Assembly (NCBI GenBank): GCA_004380135.1
Contig: QXCR01000234.1
Location: 1-33,438, forward strand
Length of the DNA: 33,438 bases
From: Stemphylium vesicarium
Taxonomy: Eukaryota > Ascomycota > Dothideomycetes > Pleosporales > Pleosporaceae
Direction: 5' to 3'
Numbering within the stretch: the stretch's first letter is position 1; every line of letters begins with the position of its first letter. This document shows, piece after piece, positions 17,808 through 28,912 of this stretch. The notes beneath the pieces are model-generated. The model was not told where the DNA came from, did no database searches, and saw only the letters and a list, made by a program, of their open reading frames with translations. A program made the position numbers and the translations under genes.

Positions 17808-20800
17808 TCATGTCGAAGTAGTGGTAGCTGCTATTGTAGGTGCGACGGTTACCTCGGCAGGCTTCGCTTCCTCTGCTACAGGTGCTAGGACAGGCTCCAC
17901 AGCCTTGGGCGGCGGGGAGTTGGTGTTTGGAAGGCTGGCCGTTGATAAGGTTGGTGAGCTTGTTGATTGCGATTGAGCCAGAGATGGAGTGGCGTTGGAG
18001 CCTGTCGACTGTGTTTGCGCCAGCTTTGTCTTTCGGTTGCGGTTGGTGTAGTCACTCAGACTGAGCTTTTTGCGCGCTGGTGCCACCTTCACGGCATTGT
18101 TGACGGCCGGGGAGAACGGAGAAGCGATTGTTGGTATTGTCGGTGGCTGCACGATGGCATTCTCCGTGGCTGGTGCAGTTGGCGCAGGTGTGACCGCGTT
18201 GTTGCTGGCCGCACTGGCCAAATCTAGTTTTGAAGGCATCTCAGCGGGAGTGTCGACAAGTGGAGGACATGCCATGGACTTTGGTGATGGTTCAGATGGG
18301 GTCGAGGCCGACCAAGGCGGAGCGGGTGGTTGATTTGGGGGTTGTGAAGCTTCCCGTGGTGTTTCAGGCCTGGGCGCATCAGATAGCTCCTCACTCTTCG
18401 GCTCCAGCGGCTTTGGAGCAGGAACCTCAGGGTCCGTCATTTCGGTATCCACAGCAGGTTGAGGTGTTGGTTCCTTTGCCGGCGTAAGCTCCCTATGCTT
18501 CGTATCGGGTACGGGCTCCGTCGATATATCCATCGCAGAAGGCTCCTCGAGGGGTGGAGAGGGTGGCAACGGGGAAGGCTTGCTAGAAGACACATCCTTC
18601 AGAGCTGGCGACTTGGCTTCTCTCTTCACGGACGTCGACCGCATGCGCTCGCGCTGGAGCTTGTCCTCTTGAGCCTGCTGCAGAAGCTTGCGCTTAAACG
18701 ACAGTGGAGGCCTCAGTTGACGCGGCTTGACACAGGCTGGTGATCTCGCACTGTTGGCTTCAGCTGTCTGCGTCGACGCATCCACATAGACTGGCTTTGG
18801 CCTAGCCTGTGCACGTCCGTTCGTCTTTGTGGAGCTGCCCGAGGTTTTGCGTGCTACGCCGTGGCTGTGTTCCCGATGACGGGCTGAGGGCGATGGTTCG
18901 GGGTGTCCAAGGCGTCTCTGTAGCTTTTGGTTAGCAGTCTAAAATCAAAGATGTGTAGAGTGTCTTACTGAGGATGAGATGCTTGGAGTGTTGAGGTTGG
19001 ACCCAGCGCTGGTCCGTTTCCTTTTGCCCTTGTGCTCGTCATGATCAAGCTTCTGGAACAAGAGTTCTTGGTGCTGGATCTTCCTCTTCTCACGCTCCGA
19101 TAGTTTGAGATCGCCGTCGAGGGAGAAGTGGGTTGCTGGTGTAATATCGCGACTGCTTGATTTGTGTGAACCTGACGTAGAGCGAGCGTCCATTTGGTCA
19201 TCATCCACGGCTTCACGGTTGGCCGTCTCGCTTCCTGCACGGCTATTGGTTGCATGACCGGTGCTATTAGGAGATAGCTGCGACTTCTTCATCTTCTTAC
19301 CCTTGGGTTTCAATGCGGCGGGCTCGGTGATGGTGTTGCGACGAGCACGCTCCAAAAGGCACTCGTTGCCATTCGATATGTCGCAGGCACAACCCCCGAA
19401 GTTAGCGAGGACACAAGACACCCACGGTTGTATTTTCCGGAAGCCCTCCTTCGCACCGTTGGTAACGACCCTAGCGAGTTGCTTTTGTACTTCTGAGTCG
19501 ATGTCCCAGCCAACGGTGAGCTCTTCTCCGGGGCTGATCTCGCGTGTTGCCAAGAAGCTGAAATGGTAATCGTTGCTGGAATCGATCAGGATCTTCATGG
19601 ACATGTTAGGGTTGCAGCTTCTTCTGGCATATCGCAGTATGTTGCCTTCTCGCCGGGTGTCGATGTATATTGGCAGGTGAGGAGGGAAAAAGACAAAGGG
19701 TTCTGGGTGTCGCAGGAGGTCCCATCTATTTGACGGATCCGAGTAGTAATCAGTCTTTCGTCCGATAAGACCCTTGAGCTCGCCAACGTAGCCACCGTCA
19801 GGGACTGGGGTCTCGGCGGTGATGAAGTGCCATTGGGGGTGGAGGCCATGCGCTAGTATAGCCGAGTCAATATCTGTCTGTTTCACGATTTCTGGCGCAG
19901 TTTGGGTTTCGAGATCCTGTATGGTGTTGTCAATACGAGAGAAGATGTCTTGTGGTTTCTTTCCCCCGCTTGCTTCGGCGAGTGCCTCTGGGTCCTGCAG
20001 CCACATGGCAATGTCGTTGGCAACATCGATACGCGTGTAGGAATTCGATTCGGCGGAGGGCGGCTCGGGTTGGCGGTAGAGGTGCATGAACTCGGACGAG
20101 TAGTCCTCGACAGGAGCTTCAGGATTAGAGGGAGACTTGACAGGGCTGTGGCCATTGAGCATGACGGATCCGCCGCGTTTTCGCGATGTTGGTACGAGAG
20201 CTGGAGCTTGGCTGACGACGCTCACGGATCCAGAGGCGCGATGGTTGGTCTTGGGCCGCTTGTTCGGCGGCGGCTGATCCCTTGGGCTTCCACTTTTGCG
20301 GTCGGGAGTGTATTGTAGGTCGCCGTTTGTTTGCGTAGGCCATCCATTGGATTGCATTGGGCCGAGAGAGTCCTTGGGTCGCTTCTTGGGGTTCTTGGTA
20401 GATGCCTTTGGTCTACCTTTGCGCTCGCCAATGTTATGTACCTCTCTCCGAATACGTTGTTTCTCAGAGGCGGTCTTTGCGTCGACGTGTCGTGGGAGAC
20501 AGTCTGCGCACTCGTGGACATCGGGGACGTGCTGGGCAGATTCGTAGTAACACACAATGTGCTGCCACGTGTCGCATTTCTCGCACAAGACCGTATTACC
20601 ATCGTCGTCAGCGTAGCCGCAGATGCACTTGATCGTAGAGGACTCTTCTTCTTCGATGGCGCCGTCCAAGGGTGGAGAAGCGTGGGCAAAGGTGGGCGGT
20701 GGAGGGCCACCGTAGAGGGCGAGAGGAGCCGGCTGAGGATCAGCATACGCCTGGACCGCCGAGACGTCTGTCATAATCTGGCAAGCAGGTTCGGACGTGT

Positions 20801-20825
20801 GTGGTGTGGTGAAGTGGGTGCTCAA
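17808..20825 (-). CDS. set3: Set3-type PHD finger and SET domain protein
   Basis: Exon 1 (20825-18969) and exon 2 (18917-17808) are joined across a 51-nt intron with a GCTAAC branch site, giving 988 residues. A second Met at residue 18 is an alternative start. The PHD finger (about 66-110) has CICGYADDDGNTVLCEKCDTWQH with later CADC ligands. A basic linker follows. The SET domain (about 325-441) shows GGYVGELKG, YARRSCNPNMSM (the usual NHSCxPN is RRSCNPN) and GEELTVGWD, where the usual GEELTxDY Tyr is replaced by Trp. A downstream Cys cluster (WVSCVLANFGGCACD) is post-SET-like. The C-terminal half is disordered and Pro/Ser/Lys-rich, with a conserved-looking FKRKLLQQAQEDKLQRER helix. In yeasts Set3 scaffolds a histone deacetylase complex and reads H3K4 methylation through its PHD. 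Catalytic activity is doubtful given the changed SET residues. Confidence 0.9.
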
Positions 20826-22831
20826 GATGTGTATGCTTGGGATCGCATGACGCCCAACGCGCGGACAGGGAGAACAGGGCTACCGACGGCGACTCGAGAC
20901 GGATCTGGTGACCGCCGCCAACTCAGTGCGTGGATTTGTGACGATTCGGGCGTTTCTAGAGAGAGTGAGGGTGAGGAAAAGAGGGTTGCGTGTCCGGTTG
21001 CAGCGTGTGCGGGAGTGGAAAAGGGCGACAGCTCGGGGTCTGCAACGTCACTGTGTGGGGTGATATTACGAAGCTATCATGAAGAGAGGCTGTCGCGAGG
21101 CTGTGGGCTGGATTCCATGCAATGCGCCAGCAGTGAGGCAGAGCGTCGGGGGGTTGGAGGCTCGAGGCGGCTTCGGAGGGAGGAGTCGGCTGGGGGCAGC
21201 GGCAACAAAGGAAGCGGCGCGCGCACTCTTAGTCGAGGGCTCGATGGAGGCTGTGGCTGCGAAGTCAGTGGTCCCGATGAGGCTCGCAGGGCAGGGACTT
21301 GGTGATGCGGTATGGGAGTCAGAATGGCAGTGGAGAATCGAGCGTGCGAATGTCCTGAGAATGAATGGCCCCAACTCTCGCGAGCGAGAACGGCTTAGTC
21401 TATGTGGTCTGTGCACTAACCAAGGACAGGACCAGGAGTGAACGCTAGAGGACATTAGTCAACGAGGGGGGTTACAGTAAGTGCGGTATCAAAATCAGCA
21501 TGTGGCTGGCGTTGCCGTGGCGGCCGTCCCAGAGCTCCCGCCGCGCCGACGAGACATGACATGGCATGGCGGCTGGGGGGATGCAGTGAGGACATGGCAG
21601 CATCAAGAAGACGATGAATGTGCAGAGATGTGACGCCCTGAGGGGGGGTTTGGGCGTAGATGTGACGAGAAGAAACGGCAGCAGCGGATTCCTTGAGGCA
21701 GGCTGGGGGCGCCAGCGAATGAGCGGGCGGCTGGCATGAGGCCTGCAGCAGCGCTAACACAAAAGCGGATGGCGCTGGTCAGATTGCAGTCGCGCGCAGA
21801 TCAAGTTCGCCCGCGGTCCAAGCGTCGTTTCCAATCTTGTCGTGTCGCGGTGAATTGCAGCTGAAGGGCGACGACGCTGTCCCGGGGACGCGCATTTTGC
21901 TTGCGCATGCCCAGCGCGTGTGTGGTTGGGTGCCTCCAGGGCTTGTTGTCGCAGCCATGGCGGGACGGAAGGCGCGGCGGCCAGGTTGGGCAGGCGCAAT
22001 GAGGCGAATAAACAACCACAACAGCTGCAGCTGCCCCGCCCAGAACGGCTGCTGAAACATTGCTTCGCCACCCGGACGTCATCACCAACGGCTACAAACC
22101 GTCCACGGCCGGCCGTCTATGTATATATCATGCACCAGCCGTGTTTTGCTTTGTGCCCACGGACTCACGAACCGCCGAAGCCATGCACGCCCGCCGCTGA
22201 GCACACCGGCTCCGCACTCTGCGCAGTACATTGACCCTGAGTTTGTGCCCAGCTATTGTGTCCCATGGCCATCGCGGCGGCCATGTCCTCGCAGCCAGCA
22301 GCCAGCTATCGCGCAGCCGGCAGAAGCAACCTGGCTAGCCTCGCGCTCCAATCAACCCTCGGCACACCATTAGACATCCCCCTCGCGAATCACTGCCATA
22401 CGCGGCCAACACCGAGAGCCATTGGGTGCGCCGTCTAGATGAACGCTGCACCATCCCCATCTAGCCCCGTGTCGCGACCTGGCTAGAGGCGCGTCCACGT
22501 CGGACATGTTAACCTAGCAGATGCCCCATCTCAACACCACTGTCCTCTCCACTGCTACCCCTCATGGACGCCAACTCTCTCAACGAGCGAGTCGACTTTT
22601 ATCCGTAGCCATCCCCCTCCTCCGTGACCAAAGCGTATTAACGCTGCTAGCCCTCTACATAGACTGTCGACACACCATATATCCCACGAATAAGCAACCG
22701 CCTAAAGGGGTTCCACCGACTATGCGACCTGGGTGCTACGACCGCATCATGCCGCCCCGTGGGATATGTCGGCTTGGATTAGCATATATCACGCACTCAT
22801 CCGCGTCGACAGTCTGTCCTTGATCTTCGTC
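20826..22831. promoter_or_regulatory. Divergent intergenic region between set3 and the esterase
   Basis: Two kilobases separate divergent start codons. The sequence is GC-rich, with many short overlapping frames on both strands and none protein-like. ATATAT elements at 22677-22683 and 22783-22789 lie within about 160 nt of the esterase start and may belong to its core promoter. No RNA gene or transposon feature was seen. Confidence 0.4.
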
Positions 22832-25055
22832 ATGGCTCCGCGCATCAGCTTCCTCTCTGTCTCCTACCTGCTTCTCTCTGTTGCAGCATCTGTTCCCAGC
22901 CCTCAGTCAGTCGGATCTGATCTGTCCATCATTACCCACAATGATCTCTATCGTGATTTTACTACCAGACCAGCTTCAAGCATTGTCCTAGACACATCCC
23001 ATAACCACACCACTGCCGTTTCTAAATGCGCCGCCTTGGGAACTACCCTCTGGAACCCCGATAGCTATTCGCAGGATTTCACTTACCTCCAGTATCTCGA
23101 TTATGGGAGGCTTCCTGACCAAGCCGCCGTCTTCTGGGTCGAGAGCAATTCGACTTGCAGGGCCATCTCCACCAAAGGCGAACTGAAAGACTACCCATGC
23201 AACACCAGGTTGCCCGTACTATGCTCCAACACTGCTACTGACGGCACACGACAGGTAGCCATTACCACTAACAACGCTACAATTGTAGGGCGTCGCGACC
23301 AATCCCTTTCGTCTTTTCGCTTCCTCGGCATCAAGTACGGAGCTATCCCAGCTCGCTTCACGCATTCGACATACCACCCCCCTCCGCCCGGCTCAAACCT
23401 CACGGCCCTGGAGTACGCTCCCAGATGCATACAATCAGGCTGTTTGTCTCAGGACGCATCGGATTGCACCGAAGACTGTCTCACTCTTAACATATGGACG
23501 CCATATCTTCCAAACACTGATAATACAAAGGGCAAGGCTGTTATGGTATGGATGCATGGCGGTGGCTTCACAAGCGGAACAGCGAGCGACACCACGTTCG
23601 ATGGCGGTGCCATGGCCTCTCGGGGAGATGTAGTGTTGGTCACCATCAACTATCGTCTGTCTACACTGGGTTTCCTTGCACTCAGCAACACTTCATTGGC
23701 AGGAAACTATGGCCTCGCAGACCAAAACGTCGCGCTAGAATGGCTTCGCGCTCACATTGGGGATTTTGGAGGCGACAAGGATAGGATTACCATATTCGGA
23801 CAGAGCGCAGGAGCGGCTGCTGTTAGAGCGTTACTCGCATCTCCTCAAGTACAGGGAAAGGTTGCTAGAGCCATCATGCAGAGCACACCTCAAGGTCTCA
23901 ACTACGCATCTACTTTCGCCAAGTACTTGACTATCCCAGAAGCCACGAACAGAACCATGGCACTTGTCGGTGAAGTGGGGTGTGCCCAATTTACCGCAGG
24001 AGAGCTCGTCGATTGCTTGAGAAGAGTAGATCCATTGGTGTTGGTCAAGTCAAAAACAGTTGCGAGGTTAGTCATTCCTGGACCAGGACATTGATTCCGT
24101 AATGACAGTCGAAAGCGTATTGGGTAGTTTACCGAAACAGCTGTGTTTTAAAATGGGCAACTACAAAAGGGCAACAAACTAAAACTTTCTCAGATACCCT
24201 GTTGTCGACGGCGAATTCTTGACGAGCCCTTCCCTCCCACTCGGTCCCTCTGCACCAAAGCTAAGCATACCGGTCATGATGGGCAATATGCATGATGACG
24301 GCTTGCCATACACATCATACTCCACTTCGACCAACGTCTCGGCTATCCTAACTTCACAGAGTTTCAATGCTTCCGCAATTCTTGCCTCGAATGCCTTCCC
24401 CCTTCCAAACATCGACAATCGTACGCTCGCCATTTTCAATCTTACGACCAGGGTGGCAACAGATGGTCTGTTCCGATGTCTGACGGAAAGTACAGCATAT
24501 ACAGCAGCTGCAAACGGCGTCTTCGACCAGGTGTATAGCTACGAGTTTGACAGGGCGTATCAAATCCCAGAATGGAGCCCCAACCCACCAGCTTGCGAGG
24601 CTCCTGTCAGCCCAGGGTATCCCTTTGGCAATCCCAACCTACCTTGTAAGCACTACTCTACAGAAAGCGTCTCATTAATTGAGACGAAGCTAACAAACGC
24701 CTCACCAGACTACAAATGCCACTCTGGCGACCTCCTCTCCGTATTCGGCACCATCATCTCCCAAGGCCGACCACTACGAGATGCAAACGACATACCCTTT
24801 TCCCAATACATACTCGACAGCTGGACGGCGTTTGCACGAACCGGTAACCCGAATCCCGACAAGGCCTTCTTGTCGGCTAGGGGCTTTACAAATACCACCA
24901 TGATGCTTGCAGCGCAGGGCAACTGGGAGCCTGTTAATACACAAGATCCCAAGTTGAGGGCACTCAATGTGGAGGAGAAGGGTGGAATGGTGTCTTTTAG
25001 AGAGGGCGGGCAGTGCGAGGTTCTTGGGCTGGGATTGGGGTATTATAATGTTTGA
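22832..25055 (+). CDS. Secreted type-B carboxylesterase with an N-terminal Cys-containing domain
   Basis: Exons 22832-24066, 24194-24645 and 24709-25055 give 677 residues. The start is the ATG before a clear signal peptide (MAPRISFLSVSYLLLSVAAS); the frame opens 33 codons earlier, but that part lacks this feature. Residues about 25-150 form an extra domain with paired Cys (SKCAALGTTLW, STCRAIS, PCNTRLPVLC) that resembles a C-type-lectin-like pattern. The esterase part has the EDCLTLNIW signature, the HGGGF oxyanion loop, the nucleophile elbow FGQSAGAAA (Ser325; family usually GESAG), HDDG (Asp447 in the place of the usual catalytic Glu), and His567 in YYKCHSGDL. N-glycosylation sequons are frequent. 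It probably hydrolyses extracellular esters; the substrate is unknown. The second intron (63 nt) is a multiple of three without a stop. Confidence 0.9.
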
Positions 25056-25283
25056 GTGGAGGGAGAGAGGATTGGGCGACTGACGCGTTGGAGGCAACAC
25101 GTGGTGGTGGTGGCGGTGGTGGTGATTTGATACTGCTTGTCTTTTTGTGTGTGTAGGAGAGGAACGATAATGGGAGTAGTAGGCTAGAATGATGCAAAGT
25201 GAATTTCCTCCCTCCCTGAGAAAACATACATGTCATTGCGATGCACGCCTCTCTTTTTGCCTTGTTTTCTCGCTTCACAGTCT

Positions 25284-25679
25284 CTATGGCCGGAGCTGAC
25301 TCCAGCGCCATTGTAATCGTAGATTCGGATGGTCTTTTGCTTCATCTTCCTCTTCGTCTTCACTCTCTTCTTCTCTTTCTCCCCCTCGCCCCGCTCGTCC
25401 TTCCTCCATGTTCAGCATTTCGTTTCGCCGTCTTGTTGATTCGTCTTTTGAGGATTTCGGTATCGGCATAGCGACTTCATCTTGGGCGCTTTTTGGCAAC
25501 ATGGAGGGCGTGGGGGTATGTTGATGCTGTGGTGCTGTTGCTGCACGCGACCAATCTGCTATACCCAGCAACGTGATTTGATAGAGCCATCGCGCTGTTG
25601 GTGGTGGTGGTGGTGGTGGGGGTGCTTGCTCGGACATGTTAGGGGACTTGTGGGCGCTGGCGATAACGAGGGTGGTCAT
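25284..25679 (-). CDS. Hypothetical small acidic protein
   Basis: A 131-residue frame starts at ATG 25679, with an alternative Met at 25637 (MSEQAPPPP). It has a poly-Pro run, then ARWLYQITLLGIADWSRA, then a charged stretch (PIPKSSKDESTRRRNEMLNM) and a Glu/Asp-rich segment. The charged middle part looks coding, but the Pro and Glu runs coincide with trinucleotide repeats. It would converge with the esterase gene. No family was recognised. Confidence 0.3.
   Translation of the reverse strand: MTTLVIASAHKSPNMSEQAPPPPPPPPTARWLYQITLLGIADWSRAATAPQHQHTPTPSMLPKSAQDEVAMPIPKSSKDESTRRRNEMLNMEEGRAGRGGEREEESEDEEEDEAKDHPNLRLQWRWSQLRP
25600..25620 (+). repeat. GGT trinucleotide repeat
   Basis: A run of GGT units that reads as poly-Pro in the hypothetical minus-strand frame. 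A second short GGT-rich run lies near 25102-25124 just after the esterase. Confidence 0.75.
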
Positions 25680-25775
25680 GGTGTTTCGGTAGAGGGATAT
25701 CTGATTCCGTAGCCCTAGACGGCGAATCGGTCAAGACCAAAAAGTCGATATCTGCGTATGCGTGACCCTCTTTCC

Positions 25776-25801
25776 CTCTCTCTCTCTCTCTCTCTCTCTC
25801 T
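25776..25801 (+). repeat. CT dinucleotide microsatellite
   Basis: Thirteen uninterrupted CT units. Confidence 0.9.
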
Positions 25802-26041
25802 TTTATATCCTAATTCCGTGGACAAAGAATAAATGGAGAGAAAGTGTTGATAGATTAGACTCGGTATAGGGAGAGGTATGTAGTATGCCCACACCCTACT
25901 TAGGTATCTAAAGTATACGGTAGGTAGCCTGAAACCTTTGAGAGAAAAGCGGAAGGAGAAAATCAAGGAACTTAGAAGGAAAAGTAACCCAATATACAAT
26001 AAAGCTACATCCCCATTCCTCCTCTAGCCTATTCTTATCTC

Positions 26042-26107
26042 ATGCTGATGCTCATGCTGATGCTCATGTCAATGCTCAGCTCAGCTCCTTCCTTCCTTCC
26101 TTCCTTC
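26042..26107 (+). repeat. 12-bp tandem repeat followed by a CCTT run
   Basis: Two perfect ATGCTGATGCTC units with a partial third (26042-26067) are followed, after a short CTCAG-rich link, by about five CCTT units (26087-26107). Confidence 0.8.
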
Positions 26108-27068
26108 GCCATCCATCGCTCCAAATCTCAGCCTAGGGGGGCTGATGTCACACCAAAGCATGTGTGCGGCGCAGCAAGGTGCCTAGATCCACAATCCCAA
26201 CGAACCAACCGCCACCCTTCGTTTTTCTCAATATCACGCGCCACCAGTTCTATTGTCGAGATCGACACCCCGATATCGAGATCAATAGTCGCGCGTTCGA
26301 GGTGGCTGCATGCATACATGCATGCATGGGTGGAGATGGAGATGGGAGCTACAGGAGCGGGACGGGATCCGCGAATCGGGCATGTGCGGGTACAGGCAGG
26401 TAGCAGGCAGGACATGGGTGAGAATCGGAATGGGGAGGGGGCATATGCAGGGGGTTGATGGTAAATGGGGGCGGCTACGCGGGATGCAAGATGCATTCAC
26501 CAAGCCGCGAAAAGGGGCGTATATGGGAGTTTTGTTTCATCTGCGATCGCGCTTTACCAGGAGGGAGAGTTGTAGAGAGGGTTCCCTGGAGCATGACTTT
26601 TTGGTGTTCCCCATTCTGCAACAACATGAGCTCATTCAAATTACTAGCACAATGTGTGTAAATGTGCTTTCTGTATTCTTCACCTTCATCCCCCCTACGA
26701 AAATTATACGTATTAAACGTCGTCTATTGCACGCTTGACGCAAAAAACCTTCGCAGAAACCCCTCCTTCTCCAAGTGGTATACAGCGACCCAAAGCCAAG
26801 CCCCCCTCCCTTTTCTATAACTTTGCCTACGCACCCATGCAACCCCCCTCCCCCCTGTCGTACCATTTCATGCCATCGTTGAATCATTGAAAGACTAACC
26901 TGTTGTTCCTCGACACCATGCTGGTTGTTTCGCCCACAGTTCAGTTACGCTCGCGACGGAAACAAGCGAATTCTCAAATTTCTCGTCGCGTATCCAAATC
27001 GCTCCACGCTTATTCGACTCTTAGTGCTTTCCCGGGAGAGAGGTGTCGAGGTCGAGGGGAAAAGCTTC

Positions 27069-28912
27069 CTACAACTGTTCCTCTTGCACCTTTGTGACCT
27101 CCTCCCAGAGCTGTTTTGCGTTTTCCGCCTTCATCTGTGAATGTTGTTAGTACAAGATTGAACATGTTATGGAGTGCGAAAAAGCCTACCCTGAGTAGAT
27201 GCATCTCCAACTCGCCTTCCATGTTGGGCGAGTTGAAGAGTAGACGTCCATCCTTGGGTTTCTCGCCCTGTGCGTCACCGCCAAAGACCATTTTACGCGT
27301 GACGGCAGCGTTGAGGAGTAAACGATGGGTACCTTCGGCGCGAAGGACAAAACGTGCTTTCTTGGGCTCATCGGCTGTGATGTTGAACTTGAAGGTTCCA
27401 ACACCACGCTCTTTCCAGCCTCGATTCGATCCCTCGCCAGCCATGTTATAAAGTTTTGCGCGACCAGTCCAAATTGTCGACTCGCCCTCTTCACCAGTTT
27501 CGGGTGCTGTAATCGAGTAAGTGGAGTGCTCTCCAGGAAATGAGAGGAAAGCTTACGTTGCTGTTGTGAGAGAAGAGGCTGGCTCGATTGCCGCTCCTCT
27601 TTCTCCGCAGCCTTTTCCGGGTCCTCGTCATCCTCATCCTCATCGTCAGAAGGTTCGCCGATGGCTGCCGCTCCAAAAGGCTTCTCTTTTTCTTTCAGAC
27701 CCTTAATTTCCAAATTTCCACCGGGAGCGGCAAAGGTTCCTACAGTTTTGCCTGCGCCAAAACCTCCGAATCCGCCGCCTGATGATCCGCCAAATGAGCT
27801 TCCACCAAAGGTCGAGGATCCAGAGCCTCCAAGCGCTCCAAACCCGCCGCCCGTTGATGTTGTTGGGGCTACACTTCCAGCAAAAGAGGCCAATTTGCTG
27901 CCGCTTGCCGCTCCGAAGGGCGAATTAGTGCTCGGCTTAGGGTTGGCAAGTCCGCCGAATGGAGACGAGGCTGAAGCTGCAAAACCACCGAAACCAGAAG
28001 CCTTGAACTTGTCATCGGAGGTCTGCGGTAGTGACTCGGGCTTGTCAGAAGTCTTTGGTTCTTGGGGTTTGGCTGCCATGGCGGCGAAGGGCGATGATGC
28101 GGAGAAATTGGCAAATCCACTACCCGGTGGTATCTGGAGTAAATGTTAGTTGTTTCCCGATTCAAACAAGTGAGGTTGCCTACTTTGGTCTTGGACTCTG
28201 TGTCAGAGGCAGACTGGGGGCTGTCCTTGTCTCGTAACCGCTTGGTGTCTCGCTCCTCGCCAAGCGCCTTTTCTACAGGCTTGCCGTTGGCAGTCGCAGC
28301 TTCCGTGCCCTCGGTCGTAGCTTCTGCATCCTTCTCGGCCTGATCGCGTGTCCGCTTGTTCTTCGGGCTTGTGTCGGAGCCAGAAGCCTGGTCGGCCGTC
28401 GTCGTCGAAGCGTTTTTGTTAGGCGAGGTCATTTGCTCGTCTGCATCGCTCTCCTTGATACTTGAGATGGTAGCGCCGGAAGGCTTCGCGGAGATGCCAG
28501 CTTCCAGATCCTTTGTGATGTCTCTCGACCTCTTGCGCACATGTCGCTCAACCTTCTTTTCAGGTTGCTTATCTGCCTCGGCATCGTCTTCGAAGTCCTC
28601 GCGGCTGCGCTTACGTCGTAACCGTCCGCGCTCGCTGTCAGATCCCGAGACGCTCTGGTCTCCTAGTTTGGCGCTACCGTTGGGTACGTCGTTCATGGCC
28701 CGGTCGGAGCTCTGGGCGGGGTTTGATGTGGCCTGCGCATCGATTTGTGTGTCCTTGAGTTTCTCCCTGACGTTCTTTCCCTCGCTGTCGCTGCTCTTAT
28801 CGCTCCGCGCTGGCGAGGTCGGCGCTGCCTTTTCGGTATCCTTGGTTTCGGGGTTGGACATGGCAGCAGCAGCAGCCGCCGCCGCGTGCTGTTTTTCTGG
28901 CGCGTCGGTCAT
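27069..28912 (-). CDS. yrb2: FG-repeat Ran-binding protein, Yrb2/Hba1/RanBP3 type
   Basis: Four exons, 28912-28184, 28133-27557, 27506-27190 and 27134-27069, give 562 residues. Introns of 50-55 nt have clear branch sites (CTAAC, TACTAAC). The N-terminal 243 residues are charged and disordered, with an Ala run and basic clusters (RKRSRED, HVRKRSRDI, KNKRTRD) that look like nuclear localisation signals. The middle part (about 244-430) is rich in FG, including SSPFGG and GFGGFGAG, then turns acidic. The C-terminal Ran-binding domain (about 438-562) has IWTGRAKLYNMA, WKERGVGTFKFNI and RFVLRAEGTHRLLLNAAV, and ends in KQLWEEVTKVQEEQL. Homologues bind RanGTP together with Crm1 and assist nuclear export. 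The domain order fits Yrb2/RanBP3 better than Nup2 or RanBP1, since RanBP1 lacks FG repeats. Confidence 0.88.

Larger units (their letters stand above)
25680..27068. other. Repeat-containing intergenic region
   Basis: About 1.4 kb without a supported gene. It carries a 26-nt CT microsatellite (25776-25801), two copies of a 12-bp ATGCTGATGCTC unit plus a partial third (26042-26067), a CCTT tetranucleotide run (26087-26107) and a TGCATGCA-rich palindromic patch near 26306-26328. The right end should be the 3' UTR of the Ran-binding gene. Frames here follow the repeats and do not look like proteins. Confidence 0.5.

Noticed and set aside
20331..21305. A 324-codon plus-strand frame
   Set aside because: Much of it is antisense to the PHD-encoding start of the Set3-type gene and the rest is GC-rich promoter sequence. 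It has no recognisable domain.
11088..21730. The 13-mer AATGAGCGGGCGG occurs upstream of both the EED-like gene (11088) and the Set3-type gene (21718)
   Set aside because: In 33 kb several shared 13-mers are expected by chance, so this is not evidence for a common regulatory site.
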